DNA of 64,000 nt from Hydra vulgaris (Eukaryota > Cnidaria > Hydrozoa > Anthoathecata > Hydridae), in NCBI RefSeq assembly GCF_038396675.1, contig NC_088924.1:40038501-40102500 (forward strand). Direction: 5' to 3'. Below, one piece after another: positions 13,540 to 24,349 of this stretch (within the stretch, counting starts at the first letter, position 1; the number at the start of each line of letters is the position of its first letter). Both the position numbers and the translations under genes were made by a program. The notes under the pieces were generated by a model, which worked only from the letters and a program-made list of their open reading frames with translations, made no database searches and was not told where the DNA came from.

Positions 13540-15333
13540 TTACAATTCGTCATGGAAGGAGATCTGGAGAACATGGTCGAATTCCGGGTCTTCTTCAACT
13601 TCTAGTTCTTCATATGAATCACCATTTGTTTCTTTGTAACAATAGCCGTTACATGCACACAGCTTAGTGCATGGTAAACCATGTCGTTTACATGAACAGT
13701 TTTTACACTCAGTTTTGCACGAATAACGAATCAGTTCCTGGCAATGTCGAGAAATCTCCGGCAGAGTGCACCAAAGTGGTGTATAGCACTCATCAGCAGT
13801 ATCTTTCCATCCCCATTCAGTGGGTAAATATCTTGGAGTAACAGCAGACAAGCATTGTTTCCATAAGTGTGCCTGCAGTGCTGCTCTCTTTGTGTGCTGC
13901 AGAGAAGCGTCTGCAGTCGGCGGAATGTTTTCAATTGCTCTATTCTTTATGGTGTAGAGTATACGGCGGCATTCGTTTACGCCAGCAGCGGTTGATGATC
14001 GATCGTACATCAATACTACAAATCGCTCAATGGCCTTCATTGCCGTATCAGTTAAGACATCATTTTTTAAGTCTGACGTGGAAAGATTGTGAAATGCAGC
14101 ATCAACTACTCGGTAGTTCATCCACGCTTTCCATGCCGTTCGTTTTCCAATCCCACAGAATGTTGATACTGTGTCACATCCGGTGAAGGCATGGAAGAAT
14201 GGTAAATTTGACGATACACCATCTGGAATGTGTTGATGTAGATGGTGAACTCCTATCATTCGTCTTCTTTTTCCAACTCCAAAATCAATCCACAACTCTT
14301 TCACTCCAATCATCTGGCTAAACACAGAGAGAGCTATAACGACCACATCGGAGTCCACAGTGCGTATAGTTATAGTTAAGTTGCCATTTTTCAGTGCATG
14401 ATTAGCATGGAGCAAAAGACGGCCATCTGCCTCTTCAGCACTACAAGGAGATATGGACGATACATCTAAATCTTGTTGACTGGCACATGCAGTTTCTTCA
14501 ATGGTACAAACAATAACTTTTCCAACTACGGATTGCGTTAAAACGAATCTGGAAATAAGGCCGAACAGTTGCGTCTTATTGAAGTCCACAGATAGGAATT
14601 TGTCAAACTTTTTTGGAATAAGTGTACCCATTGTGACGTTTATGCGTTGCCCTGATCCACGATCTTCCCGTGTTTCGGACTTCAAGCTTTTTGGGACATA
14701 CCGATCAAAAACAATGTCAAGGCGCTGCACGGATCTCAGAAGTCTGTCGAAGAATGGTCCAATCACATTTTCGCAGTAGTCAGAGAATGTCTTTGACGAT
14801 CTCGGGTGAAGCATGTGTACGAGTGCTGCACCATCAACAATCAAAGCAGAAACCTTATAGTCAAGGTTGAAGTCTTGTTGTTTCTCGCTACCATACTGTT
14901 CCAAACAAATGAGGACATCTGATTTGCTGGTGGCCTTACGCTTCCTTCCGAATTCAGAAATTGACGGCGGATTACGGTTGTTTTCGTGTGAAAAGAAATC
15001 CTCTATATCACTAACACGATTTTGACTTGCTACATACATTTTACAAAAGTAGTTGGAGTCATGTTTAAGATCAGCAATTTTAGTTTTATGTTCGGAACCT
15101 GGAATTTTCAAACTGTGGAACAATTCAAATTTGTTTCTTTTCAAAGGCTCATGAATTGACTTTTGTCTGGACACAAGACGGTCAGCTACGTACTCGTTGT
15201 ATTGCTGTTGCCCTGTGATCTTGGCTTCTTGAACAGTTTTTTCGGCTGAATTGGACATTATAATCTTATGGTTGTCTGCTGTTTGCAGTAACTGCTCCGC
15301 AAAAGGATTCCCATCATCGCGCATAGATTTCAC
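13540..15333 (-). pseudogene. XPG/FEN-like nuclease plus Cys8 (CXC) domain protein, 3' frame
   Basis: This 597-codon open frame has no upstream ATG at its 5' limit; the first ATG is at 15324. It appears to be the second half of the protein encoded by 15314-17980, shifted by one base. Residues about 160-400 form a PIN/FEN-type nuclease fold: IVDGAALVHML (Asp about 167), LDIVFDRY (about 206-210), CSAEEADGRLLLHA (acidic EEAD about 300-303), TVDSDVVVI (about 327-329) and FHAFTGCDTVSTFCGIGK (about 380-396), matching the helix-two-turn-helix and acidic metal sites of XPG nucleases. Residues 539-565 contain eight cysteines, CKTECKNCSC then GLPCTKLCACNGYC, a tesmin/TSO1-like CXC cluster. The tail is acidic. 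It is probably nuclear and part of a transposition protein. The frame itself is free of stops. What is broken is the link to the upstream half. Confidence 0.75.
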
Positions 15334-17980
15334 TCTTGATCAATTTGTTGTTCTGTTCATGAAGCTGGTCATCAGACATGGCAGAGAAGTCCGCGTTAGT
15401 TTTCCTACTTGTGAAGTGGCCCTTTTTGAATTCCTCAAACACATAAGGGTGTCGGACAGGTAGCTCTTCCAAGGTTTTGATGAAAACCGGCAACCAGCGA
15501 GAGTAATTAGTTAAATCAAGTGCGAAGAACCACGGAGCAATCTGCTTTAGCATTCGCAAGTATTCCTCGAAGTTTGATTCGCGAATACTGCGCACAAAAC
15601 TCAGTAGCAGGCTCTCCAACTCCATAACGGTTTGCCAATAAAGAAACTGATTAGATTCGTTGCTTTTCCTGGAAATCCACTCTTCCAATGACTCAACAAA
15701 GTCCTTACAATCTAGCTTATACGCCTCATCACGAAGAATGAAAAGAGATGCCAGGCTCACTTCGTGCGCATATCTTGTTCTCTTTATGTGCCACGATTTA
15801 AGCAGCGACTCACTCCTTCCAATGCTAGCAACCTCTGCTTTTATGAACATTTCAGTCCAACCACTGCCCTTCAACCACTTTCCAATCATGTTTTGAATGG
15901 CCATTTCAATATGGAGTCCACCCATCATAATGACTATTTTATCCTCTCCATAAACATCCGGAAACTTCCATTGTATATACTTTGCAACTGCGTACACGGG
16001 CTGATCACCAGTTATAACAGCACCTTGTTTGTTATTGACAGCACTCGTTATTTTTATTATTACATCCATCAAATGGCGTACTGTTGCTGGAGACTGAATG
16101 TGATCTGTTAGCAATGGCAATAGTATGTTATGACATGGAAAGGTTGCTGGATGCATATTTCTTTCCGCATGGAAAGCAGCGAATGAAGTTTTATTTGTTG
16201 ATGTGTTATACACAGACTCCTGCACAGAATTTAGCCAAGGTGTCAACTGCTCAATGGTTATTGGATCACTAGCAATAGGTGATGCATTCACGGTGGTCAT
16301 TAGTGGTTCGGAAACAACATTATTCGTTGCAGGGAGAGTGGTGTATGTATCCGGCAATTTGCTATTGATTTTCCTAGACCAAAGGAGTCCATCTGAAGTG
16401 GATTTTGAATTTGAATGGGGAGTATCCGGATGCTGAATAATTGTGACGCTAGAGCCGTGGAATGAATCGTTAGATGTAGTTGAAGATGGATTGTGATCAA
16501 TATTGTGTATCGCAGCTGTTGTAAAAACACTTTCAGACAGGCAACTTGGTATCACATGACCTATTTGCTCATAAAATTTGCACTTTTCATTAGTCAAACT
16601 TGATTCAATTTCTTGAACTCGGTCATATGAAATACTTAAACCTAGAGAATTCAATTTGTCGACAACTGATCTTTTCCGAGTGCAGTTATGGATCATCAAA
16701 CCAAGGTACACGGCCAATGGAGTTTCTTGGTTTGCTTGATGACGTATTTGTTGAGGTCTGTTGGCTTTGCTACGCTTTACACTATTAAATCGAATTAACT
16801 GTGCAATGGAATAAGCAGCTTCCTGCTCGGGTGCGGAAGCAGGTGAACCATTGTCGATATTGTAGCCTCCTAAAAGAGTATTAACAAAATTTACAAGGGA
16901 AGGTGGCACACAATCACGAGATCCAAAGTCGCCTGTAAGCGAGCCGCTGAATTTGGGAAACTCTCTAAACATATCTCTACGGAGAATACCAGCTGCCTGA
17001 GCAATGCAAATACCGTCCGACATATCGTTGAAGTTGCAAGCATCACGTATGGCATTACCCACATCTGGCTCAAAGCTTAAGATGACTTCTTTACCACACT
17101 TGTCTTCCCTCAAACCAGGAACTAAGGAAATTAAATCGTCCTTCAGTCGAGTTCGGTTGATAGACTCAGACTGAACTCCGAGACTCGACATACGATCTGC
17201 ACAAAGTTTATTGATGTCAGACAGCTTAAAAACAGGGGATGATGTACCATATATAAACATCTCTTCCATGTAACTAACCAATTCCGCAATGACAGAGCCA
17301 TAAGTCAATCGATAGAGATTGTGTTCATCATTGCTAAAGGAGCGCTCATGACTGCGGGCTCTGTTGAGAAATCCCCTGTAACAGTCTTTATGATATTTGA
17401 CTTCGAGTGCTATGAAATCTTGGTTTGCTATTTTGTGAAGCAGATTTGTGTCCTGCATTTCAATGGCTAGAGCATACACTTTTGGGCCAATTTCTTTTGT
17501 GCTTGCCTGTACTAAGGGGTTGCCTGTCACAGATTCACCATCACAAAACAAACAACAACTTTTTATGTCAACTGCTTTACATGAGGATCGCATGCACCTA
17601 GCAGAGCTCTGGGCGTTTTCAGAATCATCTTGCACATTTTGGTTTCTCTCAATGATTCTCTGCAGTTTCTGAGAGTCGTACTTGTTTCGGCAAAGCTTGT
17701 GGTACTTTGCCTTATTAACAATTAATGCGTGCAATAACTCCTTTCCGTCACTTATTTTATCCAAGCGAATAGTTGGTGGCAAAGCTTCATGATTATCGAA
17801 CTCGATCAAGTTTTCACTTAGAGTTTTATAACCTGCCTCTTTGGGAATTATAAGAGGTTCCGGTGAAACACGCTGACACAAAATGCACAATTCCCAATTG
17901 ATATCACGCACAGGAACAAGTACCTCAGGAAATTGTGTGACATCAACAAGCTCTATTTTTCTTCTTTTACTGGTAGACAT
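15314..17980 (-). CDS. Academ-like transposase N-terminal half (candidate DDE domain)
   Basis: An 888-residue open frame read from MSTSKRRKIELVD. I chose this ATG (17980) over the GTG/ATG near 18019 because the latter lies upstream of a pyrimidine-rich TTTCTTTCAG that looks like a splice acceptor. Cys/His pairs occur near residues 32-35, 97-101 and 130-147 (CILC, HKLC, CCLFC), a likely zinc-binding N-terminus. Candidate catalytic acids, by position only, are the Asp in IHNIDHN (about 495), the Asp in VITGDQPVYAV (about 659) and the Glu in LHEQNNKLIK (about 875), separated by conserved-looking blocks GGLHIEMAIQNMIGKW and FALDLTNYSRWLPV. The frame ends at TGA 20 bases into the start of the next frame (13540-15333). 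In relatives I recall, several tens of residues follow the HEQNN block before the NPF motif that opens the second frame, so an out-of-frame deletion is likely. The alternative is programmed frameshifting. Confidence 0.7.
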   Translation of the reverse strand: MSTSKRRKIELVDVTQFPEVLVPVRDINWELCILCQRVSPEPLIIPKEAGYKTLSENLIEFDNHEALPPTIRLDKISDGKELLHALIVNKAKYHKLCRNKYDSQKLQRIIERNQNVQDDSENAQSSARCMRSSCKAVDIKSCCLFCDGESVTGNPLVQASTKEIGPKVYALAIEMQDTNLLHKIANQDFIALEVKYHKDCYRGFLNRARSHERSFSNDEHNLYRLTYGSVIAELVSYMEEMFIYGTSSPVFKLSDINKLCADRMSSLGVQSESINRTRLKDDLISLVPGLREDKCGKEVILSFEPDVGNAIRDACNFNDMSDGICIAQAAGILRRDMFREFPKFSGSLTGDFGSRDCVPPSLVNFVNTLLGGYNIDNGSPASAPEQEAAYSIAQLIRFNSVKRSKANRPQQIRHQANQETPLAVYLGLMIHNCTRKRSVVDKLNSLGLSISYDRVQEIESSLTNEKCKFYEQIGHVIPSCLSESVFTTAAIHNIDHNPSSTTSNDSFHGSSVTIIQHPDTPHSNSKSTSDGLLWSRKINSKLPDTYTTLPATNNVVSEPLMTTVNASPIASDPITIEQLTPWLNSVQESVYNTSTNKTSFAAFHAERNMHPATFPCHNILLPLLTDHIQSPATVRHLMDVIIKITSAVNNKQGAVITGDQPVYAVAKYIQWKFPDVYGEDKIVIMMGGLHIEMAIQNMIGKWLKGSGWTEMFIKAEVASIGRSESLLKSWHIKRTRYAHEVSLASLFILRDEAYKLDCKDFVESLEEWISRKSNESNQFLYWQTVMELESLLLSFVRSIRESNFEEYLRMLKQIAPWFFALDLTNYSRWLPVFIKTLEELPVRHPYVFEEFKKGHFTSRKTNADFSAMSDDQLHEQNNKLIKSEIYAR

Positions 17981-19778
17981 GATTGTTATTAAAACTGAAA
18001 GAAATGAAAAGCGCATCACGAAATAAGCATACAGAGTAATACAACATACAGAGCATACAAGTAAATACCTTAAAAAAATAATTTACATATATACAAATAA
18101 TCTTGGTAATATTAATAATTATATTATTAATAGTAATAATAATAATAATAGTAATACAGTAATTACAATAAATAAAATAAATCAATATTACGTTTTATAC
18201 AATAATCATTTATACATACATAGCTACAGTTACAAACAGTAAAAAATTGACAAAACGTAACAATTAACGATGACATAAAAACGACTACTACTAAAAAAAT
18301 TATATAGATTTAGTAAATATGTTAATCATAATTGTTAAAATATGAAAACCATAATATATTGTACAATAACACAATAACACAATAAACAAAAAAAACAAAA
18401 ACAGAAAAACACTGTGAAAAACAAAAACCAAAAAAAGGGATAAACATTACAAACAAAGCTACCGCTAAAAAAGTACAAAGCATAATAATGTAATCAAGCA
18501 AACTAGTAACAATAAATAATTCATAAAACATAGAAAGAAAAAAAGAAACACTTTATAAAACTAACATGATGGAGTAAATAACTAGCAAATGATTTTAATG
18601 ATTAGCAACAAATAATAAGTAAAGCTATATGCACTACATATACTAAAAACTAAAGAAAAGAAAATATCATTACATAACGGAAAACATCATTGCATAGCTA
18701 AATAAAACTACCTTAAAATAAATCATAATATGAAATGAATAACTAACGAAATATGAAAAAAGTAAAAACAATATAAAATCTTGTTATGCCGAGTTTTCCC
18801 AAATTTTCGAATGTTTTCTTTCCTTTTTCATTCATTTTTAAACTTTTTTTTGTTTATTATTATTTTCGTTACTTTTGTAGTTTATTTTATATCCTTTCAA
18901 ATAGTTCGTTCTTTTTTCTTCTTTTTAGATATTTCGTTTTTTCTTTATAATTGATTATATTTTTGAAAAACTAAAGCAAAATATCTCCTGATTTATTGAT
19001 TTTTCTTTTTCTTTTTTCACTCTTTAAAAAATTATTTATAGTTGTTAATAAAAAGTGTCCACCGTTTGCGATGTCATTGCAAAGTTCAATCATTAACAAC
19101 GTGCCATGTTTTTATTTATTCGTCCGTTATTCGTCCGAATTTGGTTATTACTACGACCGTGACGTAATATAATGGCGTCAACAAGACACAAATCTTTCTT
19201 ATCTTTAAAGACCAATTTAACCAATTTTATTCGCTTAACGGTTTGTGTCTCGATTGTTTTACATACAGGAATATATAAACTTAAGTTGTGCAAAAGGATT
19301 TGTTGGTGTCCGGCAGTGAAATATTGTTACGTAAAAAAGCATCAACCGACTGCACTATTTGACTTTATTTCATTTTTGTTTTTTCTTTTTTATGTCTGTG
19401 AGGTCTTCATTTTTTTTATGTTAAGTATCTAACTCTTGTGAGTCTTATATGTGACTTAGTAATGGAACAGTGGACCATCTTGTAATTAATACTACTGTAT
19501 TCATTGTTAATATCTCTACAAGGCAGACGCTGGATGAGAGAAATAAACAACAATATGATTCTCATATTTCTTAACGATGCGCGTTTTGTCGTATGAACCT
19601 GTTTGTATACATGTATAGATATTTATATGCATTTACTGTATCCGTTCTAAAATGACTTGCTTTAACCTTTATGCTTATATATATATGTTGGCGTTATATT
19701 GTAGTTTATATATAGCTAATATTGTAAATCAATATTGGCTATATATATCAAAATGTGGACATTTTATATTGGTGCAAT

Positions 19779-20794
19779 ATTGAAACGCGTTTAAAAAATT
19801 CTCAACAATTTGTGGATACAACAAAATTATGGGAAATTGATAAGAATGAGGTTCAGGTTTCCTTTGATGTTTTGAATTTGTACCCTTCGGTCCCGATTAA
19901 AGAAGCAATCATTATACTAGTTGAAAGATTAAGAAACAACCAGAGCTTTACATCTAATACCCCGTTCACATTGGAGATAAAACACGTTTTATTTTAAATG
20001 TGTTTTGTGTTTATAATGTTATAAACTCTGCAAAACAGTAATAAAACAACATGGCGAGGTTGTTTTATATTAACACATGCTTTTTATATTGACAAAGCAA
20101 CCTTGCAGTATTGTTTTATTGTTGTTTTATACAGCTTTTTGCAATAACAATTTAATACGCTTTTAAGATAAAACGTGTTTTATCGTCAGTATGAACGGGG
20201 TATAAGTTAACTTTTGAAGAGATCAGATTATTTTTAGAAATTTGTCTTTCTCATTGCTATTATTTGTATGAAAATAATATTCACGAGCTCGAAAACTCTG
20301 GACAAATAGGGTTACAGCTCCAATTAGGGACAAATAGGGTTACAGGACCAATTGGGTTAGCTCTTATGGTGGTAGTTGCTGAGTGTTTCTTACAACATCA
20401 TGAAAGTAATGCTCTTTCATTGGCACTTAACAACAACATCCATGTGAAATCATTTAAAAGATATGTTGACGATATTCATTCAAGGTTCCAAGTAGAAGAA
20501 GATGCGCAAAAGTTTTTAGATCTACTTAACAAACAACACAAAAATATTCAATGCACAATGGAATCTGCCGACTTAACCAATACATTAAACTATCTTGATG
20601 TTTCAGTTACCAACAATAAAACCGGTACATATAGCTTTAAAATACATCGCAAAAAGGTTAGGGAAGCGTTGGAAATACAACACAACGAAAGTACCTTTCG
20701 CGACAATGGTCTTAACCGGGATGATGGCGATTATGTGACGACGTCATTTTGGAAACCTATGTTCAAATTCTTACGTCACAAAAAACTCTCTTAA
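19779..20794 (+). pseudogene. Penelope-like reverse transcriptase relic
   Basis: The segment 19779-19957 contains VSFDVLNLYPSVPIKEAI, the Penelope RT motif A with its VPI signature. The reading continues after the MITE with KLTFEEIRLFLEICLSHCYY. An internal 28-base tandem duplication at about 20300-20350 (GACAAATAGGGTTACAG twice) disrupts the G-x-PxG-type motif B region, GPIGLALMVV. The catalytic box is FKRYVDDIHSRF (about 20455), followed by NTLNYLDVSVTNN. After IHRKK the protein jumps to REALEIQHNES and NGLNRDDGDYV, which resemble the extreme C-terminus of Penelope proteins. The GIY-YIG endonuclease appears deleted between them. It is non-functional. Confidence 0.8.
19960..20200. mobile_element. 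241-bp MITE with TA duplications
   Basis: The left end is CCCCGTTCACATTGGAGATA and the right end the complement CAGTATGAACGGGG. The TIR continues through GATAAAACACGTTTTAT on both sides (about 34 bp). TA flanks it at 19958-19959 and 20201-20202. Removing the element with one TA joins ...FTSN to KLTFEEI... in frame in the Penelope RT, independent proof of the boundaries. A second inner inverted repeat (TTGTTTTAT motifs) fills the middle. It has no coding sequence. Confidence 0.9.
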
Positions 20795-20964
20795 AAAACT
20801 CTCAAAAAGAAGCTCTTACAAAGAACATTGTTTCGTAAATTTAGACGGTTTTGTATAATATTATTTTTTATAACGATTTTTAATATACTTGATAACGAGG
20901 GTATCTATATTCCCTCGAAATATTGTAAAAATAAATATATTTTTAACAAATAGAAGTTAATCCA

Positions 20965-21104
20965 TGCATATCTAAATGTAATATATGCATATATAAATGT
21001 TATATATGCATATCTAATTATAGTATATGCATATATAAATGTAATATATGCATATATAAATGTAATATATGCATTTATAAATGTAATATATGCATATATA
21101 ATTG
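20965..21104. repeat. 21-bp minisatellite, ~6.7 copies
   Basis: Consensus unit TGCATATATAAATGTAATAT(A), 21 bases, repeated from 20965 to 21104 with one to three substitutions per copy (TATCT for TATAT, TTATATA, TAGTATA). The period is constant throughout. Confidence 0.9.
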
Positions 21105-21589
21105 ATTTCTGAAATACATAAACTCAAACTCATTTTTTAAGATGCGGTATCTCGATAATAATAAAAATATTGAAAAATAATATATAAAGAAATTATATAA
21201 TAAATACAATATTATTAATAATATATAAAACTTTTATAACTACCAAGCTTTGTTTTTGTAGATTAAAACATTTTAGATTATGAACCTCTTGATGAAAACA
21301 TTCAAACTTTATTTTTTAACCATCCTAATCACAAAATTATGATAACACAATTAACATACGAAAATTGTTAAAAAAATTAAAATAAAATAAAAAAATTTCG
21401 AAAATTAAGGAAATAAAATAATTTGTGCTCACCAGTTCTTCATCTAAAACATCACCTCAAAACAATAATGAACTTTATTTTTATTTATTTATCTTTATCA
21501 GCAACCATTAACAATTCAAGGTGATTTTCGTCATATAAAATATTTAAAAAATTAAATACTAGCACATTTCATCATAAATTGTAGTTACG

Positions 21590-22640
21590 AAACCGAGTAT
21601 TGTAATGGTTTGATATTTTAGGAAAAATTTTTCCAAAACCTTTGGAGTTTTTTTGAACTAATGTTGGAACATAAATTGTGTAACTTTGAGTTTATTTCAT
21701 TATTCAAGAGTCTTTGCGCTTCTTTTAAAGAGGTTTAGCATTTGTGAAAAAAAATAATTCTTGCCGCATAATTCTGTTGCTTGAGGAGACATTCGAGTTT
21801 AGATTTGTTTGTACTACTCCCAAACAGTATCGTCATATAATAAGCAACTGTTAATGAATGCAAAATATAGCTGAGTTAGTGTGTAGATTTGTCTAAGATT
21901 TGATGGGTTTTATATAAAATACCAATATTTCTCGAGATTTAATTGCGAATATATTTAATATGATCTCTCCTGGATAAGCTTTCATCTATTAAACACCAAG
22001 TAATCTGTTTGTGAAAGAGCGCTCAATTTTGATGTTATTTATATATTGCATTAGAAAGGATGTGGGAATATATTAAAACTTTTGTTTAGAATGGAATAAG
22101 GAAAAATAAAGATAGGCTGTTAGCGTTAACCCAGTTTGATATTTGTTCTAGTTCTTTGTTTGCTACTTGAAATAGAAAGATAATGTTACTTTCAGAATAA
22201 AATAAAGTGGTGTTGTCTGCAAACATGATAGTAGACATGGTATTTGATGCTCTAGTAGAAGACCTAAAATAGAGCTTTGTGAAACTCAACATGACATTTT
22301 AAGTTTTTTTTTGTCTGAAAACCGTCATTTAGAGATAAAAACTGTTTTCGATCAGTTAAGTAACTGGTAAACTATTTATGTTATTTATGGCATACTCCAA
22401 ATATTTTAGTTTTTCTAGTAAAATCTGATTATTAGCGGTGTCAAATGCTTTTGAAAAGTCTTGGAATATACCTAAAGTGAATTTATAATAAGAAGATGCT
22501 CCGCTAATAACTCCAACTAACTGTATAAGTGCATGTTCCGTAGAGTAATTTGATCAAAAACCATATTGGTTTCAATAGTGAAGATTGTTTTCATTCAAAA
22601 ATGCAAAAAGCCTATTATACATTCATCTGTAAAATTTAAC
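21590..22640 (-). pseudogene. CR1-like LINE RT fragment, antisense
   Basis: Reading leftward from about 22620: QYGF-like and TLGIF-DFSKAFDTANNQIL (RT motif A with a DFSKAFD core), then MSTIMFADNTTLFYSESN (a FADD-type box with Asn replacing the second Asp), then ELEQISNWVNANSLSL. The C-terminal region NIGILYKTHQIL and KQQNYAARIIFF-like text follows, down to about 21590. There are several stops and frameshifts. The same family pieces are at 27475-28130, 31030-32995 and 45560-48590. Only the 22086-22292 portion remains as an uninterrupted frame. Confidence 0.75.
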
Positions 22641-22923
22641 GTTCTTTCTCGTGGTATATATTTTTTTGCAACCGTTTTTTTTTGTTGTTATTATCTTAAA
22701 TGTACCTTAAAATTTAAACTAGTACATCTATTTTGCTATTCTAATGTTGCCTTTTACTACCACGTTGTTACTAATTTAATAATTACAAGTTATGCTGTTG
22801 CAAAGTGCAAACAGGAGGCAGTCTTTTTTATAATAATTTTTTTACTTTTTACTGTTTTCTAATGTGTTTGTTGAAATTATTTATCATTTTAGTTAGATTC
22901 TAGTAAAATAATAACGATTTAAT

Positions 22924-24300
22924 ATGGGAAACCTTCGAAATAACAAAAGAAAGTCATCAAGAAAGGGTGTTGGTGGTCTTGGTTGTAAAAAACCTGTAAA
23001 TATTGTAAATAATAAATTTGGTATCAAAAGAAATAAAAAAAATGTAGATATTGAAAATATCATTAAAAAAAAAAATTTACCATTAAACCAGCTGAACATT
23101 CTGGAAGAAGTGATGATTAATTTTTATTTCTAAATTTTAAAATACTTATGGAAATGATAGCAGTAGGAAACAAGTGTCATGAATGTGGGGAAGCTAATGT
23201 CACAATATCTAATAGTTTGGATGATAGAAAGGGATTTTCTCATAAAATTGTTTACTTTTGTGGAAAATGTAAAAATAAAAGTCACAAGTGTACTTCACCT
23301 TTTAGTGCTACTGAAAAAATGTATGGTTGTAAGCCAAGTGAAACTAATGTTCAGTTGGTTATGGCTTTTTAAGAAATTGGTAAAGGGCACGAATCGATTA
23401 AAACGTTTGCACGATGTACGAATATGCACTCAATATCTAATACTGCCTTTAGAAATATTAGTAATAAGTTATTTTCTGCATACGAAAATTCTGCACTAGA
23501 AAGTATACAAAATGCTGCAAATGAAGCAAAAATGGAAGAAATTGTCCCAGGTATACATTCTTGTAGTGTATCGATTGATAGAACTTGGCAAAAAAGAGGA
23601 CACTCCTCGTTGAACAGTGTAGTGACAGCGGTAGGCAAAGGAAAGTGTTTAAATGTTATTTTTTTATCAAAACATTGTAGACAGTGTATAATATGGGGTC
23701 GAAAAAATGGGACAACAGAATACACAAACTGGAAAGTTGCACATAATTGTAAAAATAACCATCGAAAGTCATCAGGAGCAATGGAATCCTCAGGTGCTAT
23801 TGATATATTTCAGCAATCTGTAAGTCTAAATAAACTAGTTTATAATGAGTATCTCGGAGATGGGGACACAGCTTCTTACAAAGAAGTTGTTAACTCCAAA
23901 CCCTACGAAGCACAGTTTGGTATTGCACCTGTTTAACTTGAATGTAATATTATTCTTCTCCTGGTGGACAAAACAAGTCTTTGTAGAAAGATCGATTCTA
24001 CAGTTAGGTGTATATAGTGCTATTTTTCAATTTAACAAAGGTCAATTTGGACTTATTACAGTGTATGAAAAACTTGGAATACAGACCGGTGTCTGTTTTA
24101 ATATTATATCTGAAAAAATGAACCGACGCAGTATCTAAAATTTACTTATTAAAGCATTAGATAAGACTAAAGCAAAAAGAAAAAAACTAAAAGCCATCAA
24201 GAAAGGTTTATTGGATAAAGACTTACATAAAGAGGGAGGAGAAACTTATTTAAAAGGAGGATTTTAGTTTTAAAAACAATTTTTTTTCTTGTTTTTTGAT
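22924..24300 (+). pseudogene. Kolobok/Mutator-like transposase relic
   Basis: The frame starts at MGNLRNNKRKSSRKG (22924), a basic N-terminus. A zinc-like region follows at 23148-23372 (KCHECGEANVTI, YFCGKCKNKSH). The catalytic-type domain at 23424-23936 includes SIDRTWQKRGHSSLNSVV (first Asp), LSKHCRQCIIW, a run ending SGAMESSGAIDIFQQS, and YLGDGDTASYKEVV (second Asp). After a frame break come QFNKGQFGL and, at about 24215, EGGETYLKGGF, resembling the family's C-terminal motif. This pattern matches the Mutator-like transposase domain found in Kolobok elements. The reading is broken at about 23110, 23375, 23935 and 24140. A Tc1/mariner element then interrupts the downstream sequence at 24350, and about 25677 onward probably continues the 3' flank. 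Confidence 0.75.
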
Positions 24301-24349
24301 TTTCTACCATATCGTTTTTCAAGAAAATTGTCTCACAAAAAACATTATA

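Larger units (their letters stand above)
13089..19357 (-). mobile_element. Academ-like DNA transposon, 6.27 kb, nested in a LINE
   Basis: The boundaries come from interruption of the LINE copy B. The ends are TAGTGCAG... and ...CTGCACTA, flanked by TTT (13086-13088 and 19358-19360); a TA duplication with GTGCAG ends fits equally well. Inside the ends, GGTGTCC-G-AGTGAAAT and TTTGTGTCTCG occur in inverted orientation at both sides (13125-13145 and 13184-13194 on the left; 19241-19252 and about 19305-19323 on the right), with exactly 52 bases between the two blocks on each side. The diverged TIR is thus about 110 bp. The cargo is two long antisense frames: a large protein with candidate DDE residues, and an XPG/FEN-like nuclease with a Cys8 cluster. 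From memory, this combination with 3-4 bp duplications is the description of the Academ superfamily. Confidence 0.75.
12804..19575 (+). mobile_element. Tx1-like LINE 3' end, copy B, split by an Academ-like insertion
   Basis: The left piece (about 12804-13088) repeats copy A's 12347-12600, including AGATTTTGTATGAGGA and TATTTTTGGAACTTTTTCGA. The right piece (19358-19575) repeats copy A's tail from the TTTATTTCATT region through GTGAGGTCTTCATT to AATATGATTCTC. Placing the two pieces together reproduces the continuous 3' end of copy A, so the 13089-19357 block inserted into it after integration. Without the insert, copy B is about 500 bp long. Confidence 0.85.
19775..20935 (+). mobile_element. 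Penelope-like element, 5'-truncated
   Basis: RT sequence in the Penelope style, with a 241-bp MITE inserted in it and the usual AT-rich 3' trailer containing CCCTCGAAATATTG just before A-rich DNA at about 20910-20935. The start near 19775 is an abrupt entry into the RT palm, so the 5' part is missing. Confidence 0.75.

Noticed and set aside
14501..17672. Plus-strand open frames across the Academ-like genes
   Set aside because: Shadows of the long minus-strand coding frames.
18322..18531. Hydrophobic 69-codon frame inside the Academ-like element
   Set aside because: AT-rich non-coding 5' region of that element; composition explains the hydrophobicity.
12638..19575. LTR retrotransposon with the 165-bp repeats (12638-12803, 19399-19575) as LTRs
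   Set aside because: No gag-pol between them, repeats are LINE 3' tails, and interruption of copy B by a TIR element explains the arrangement.
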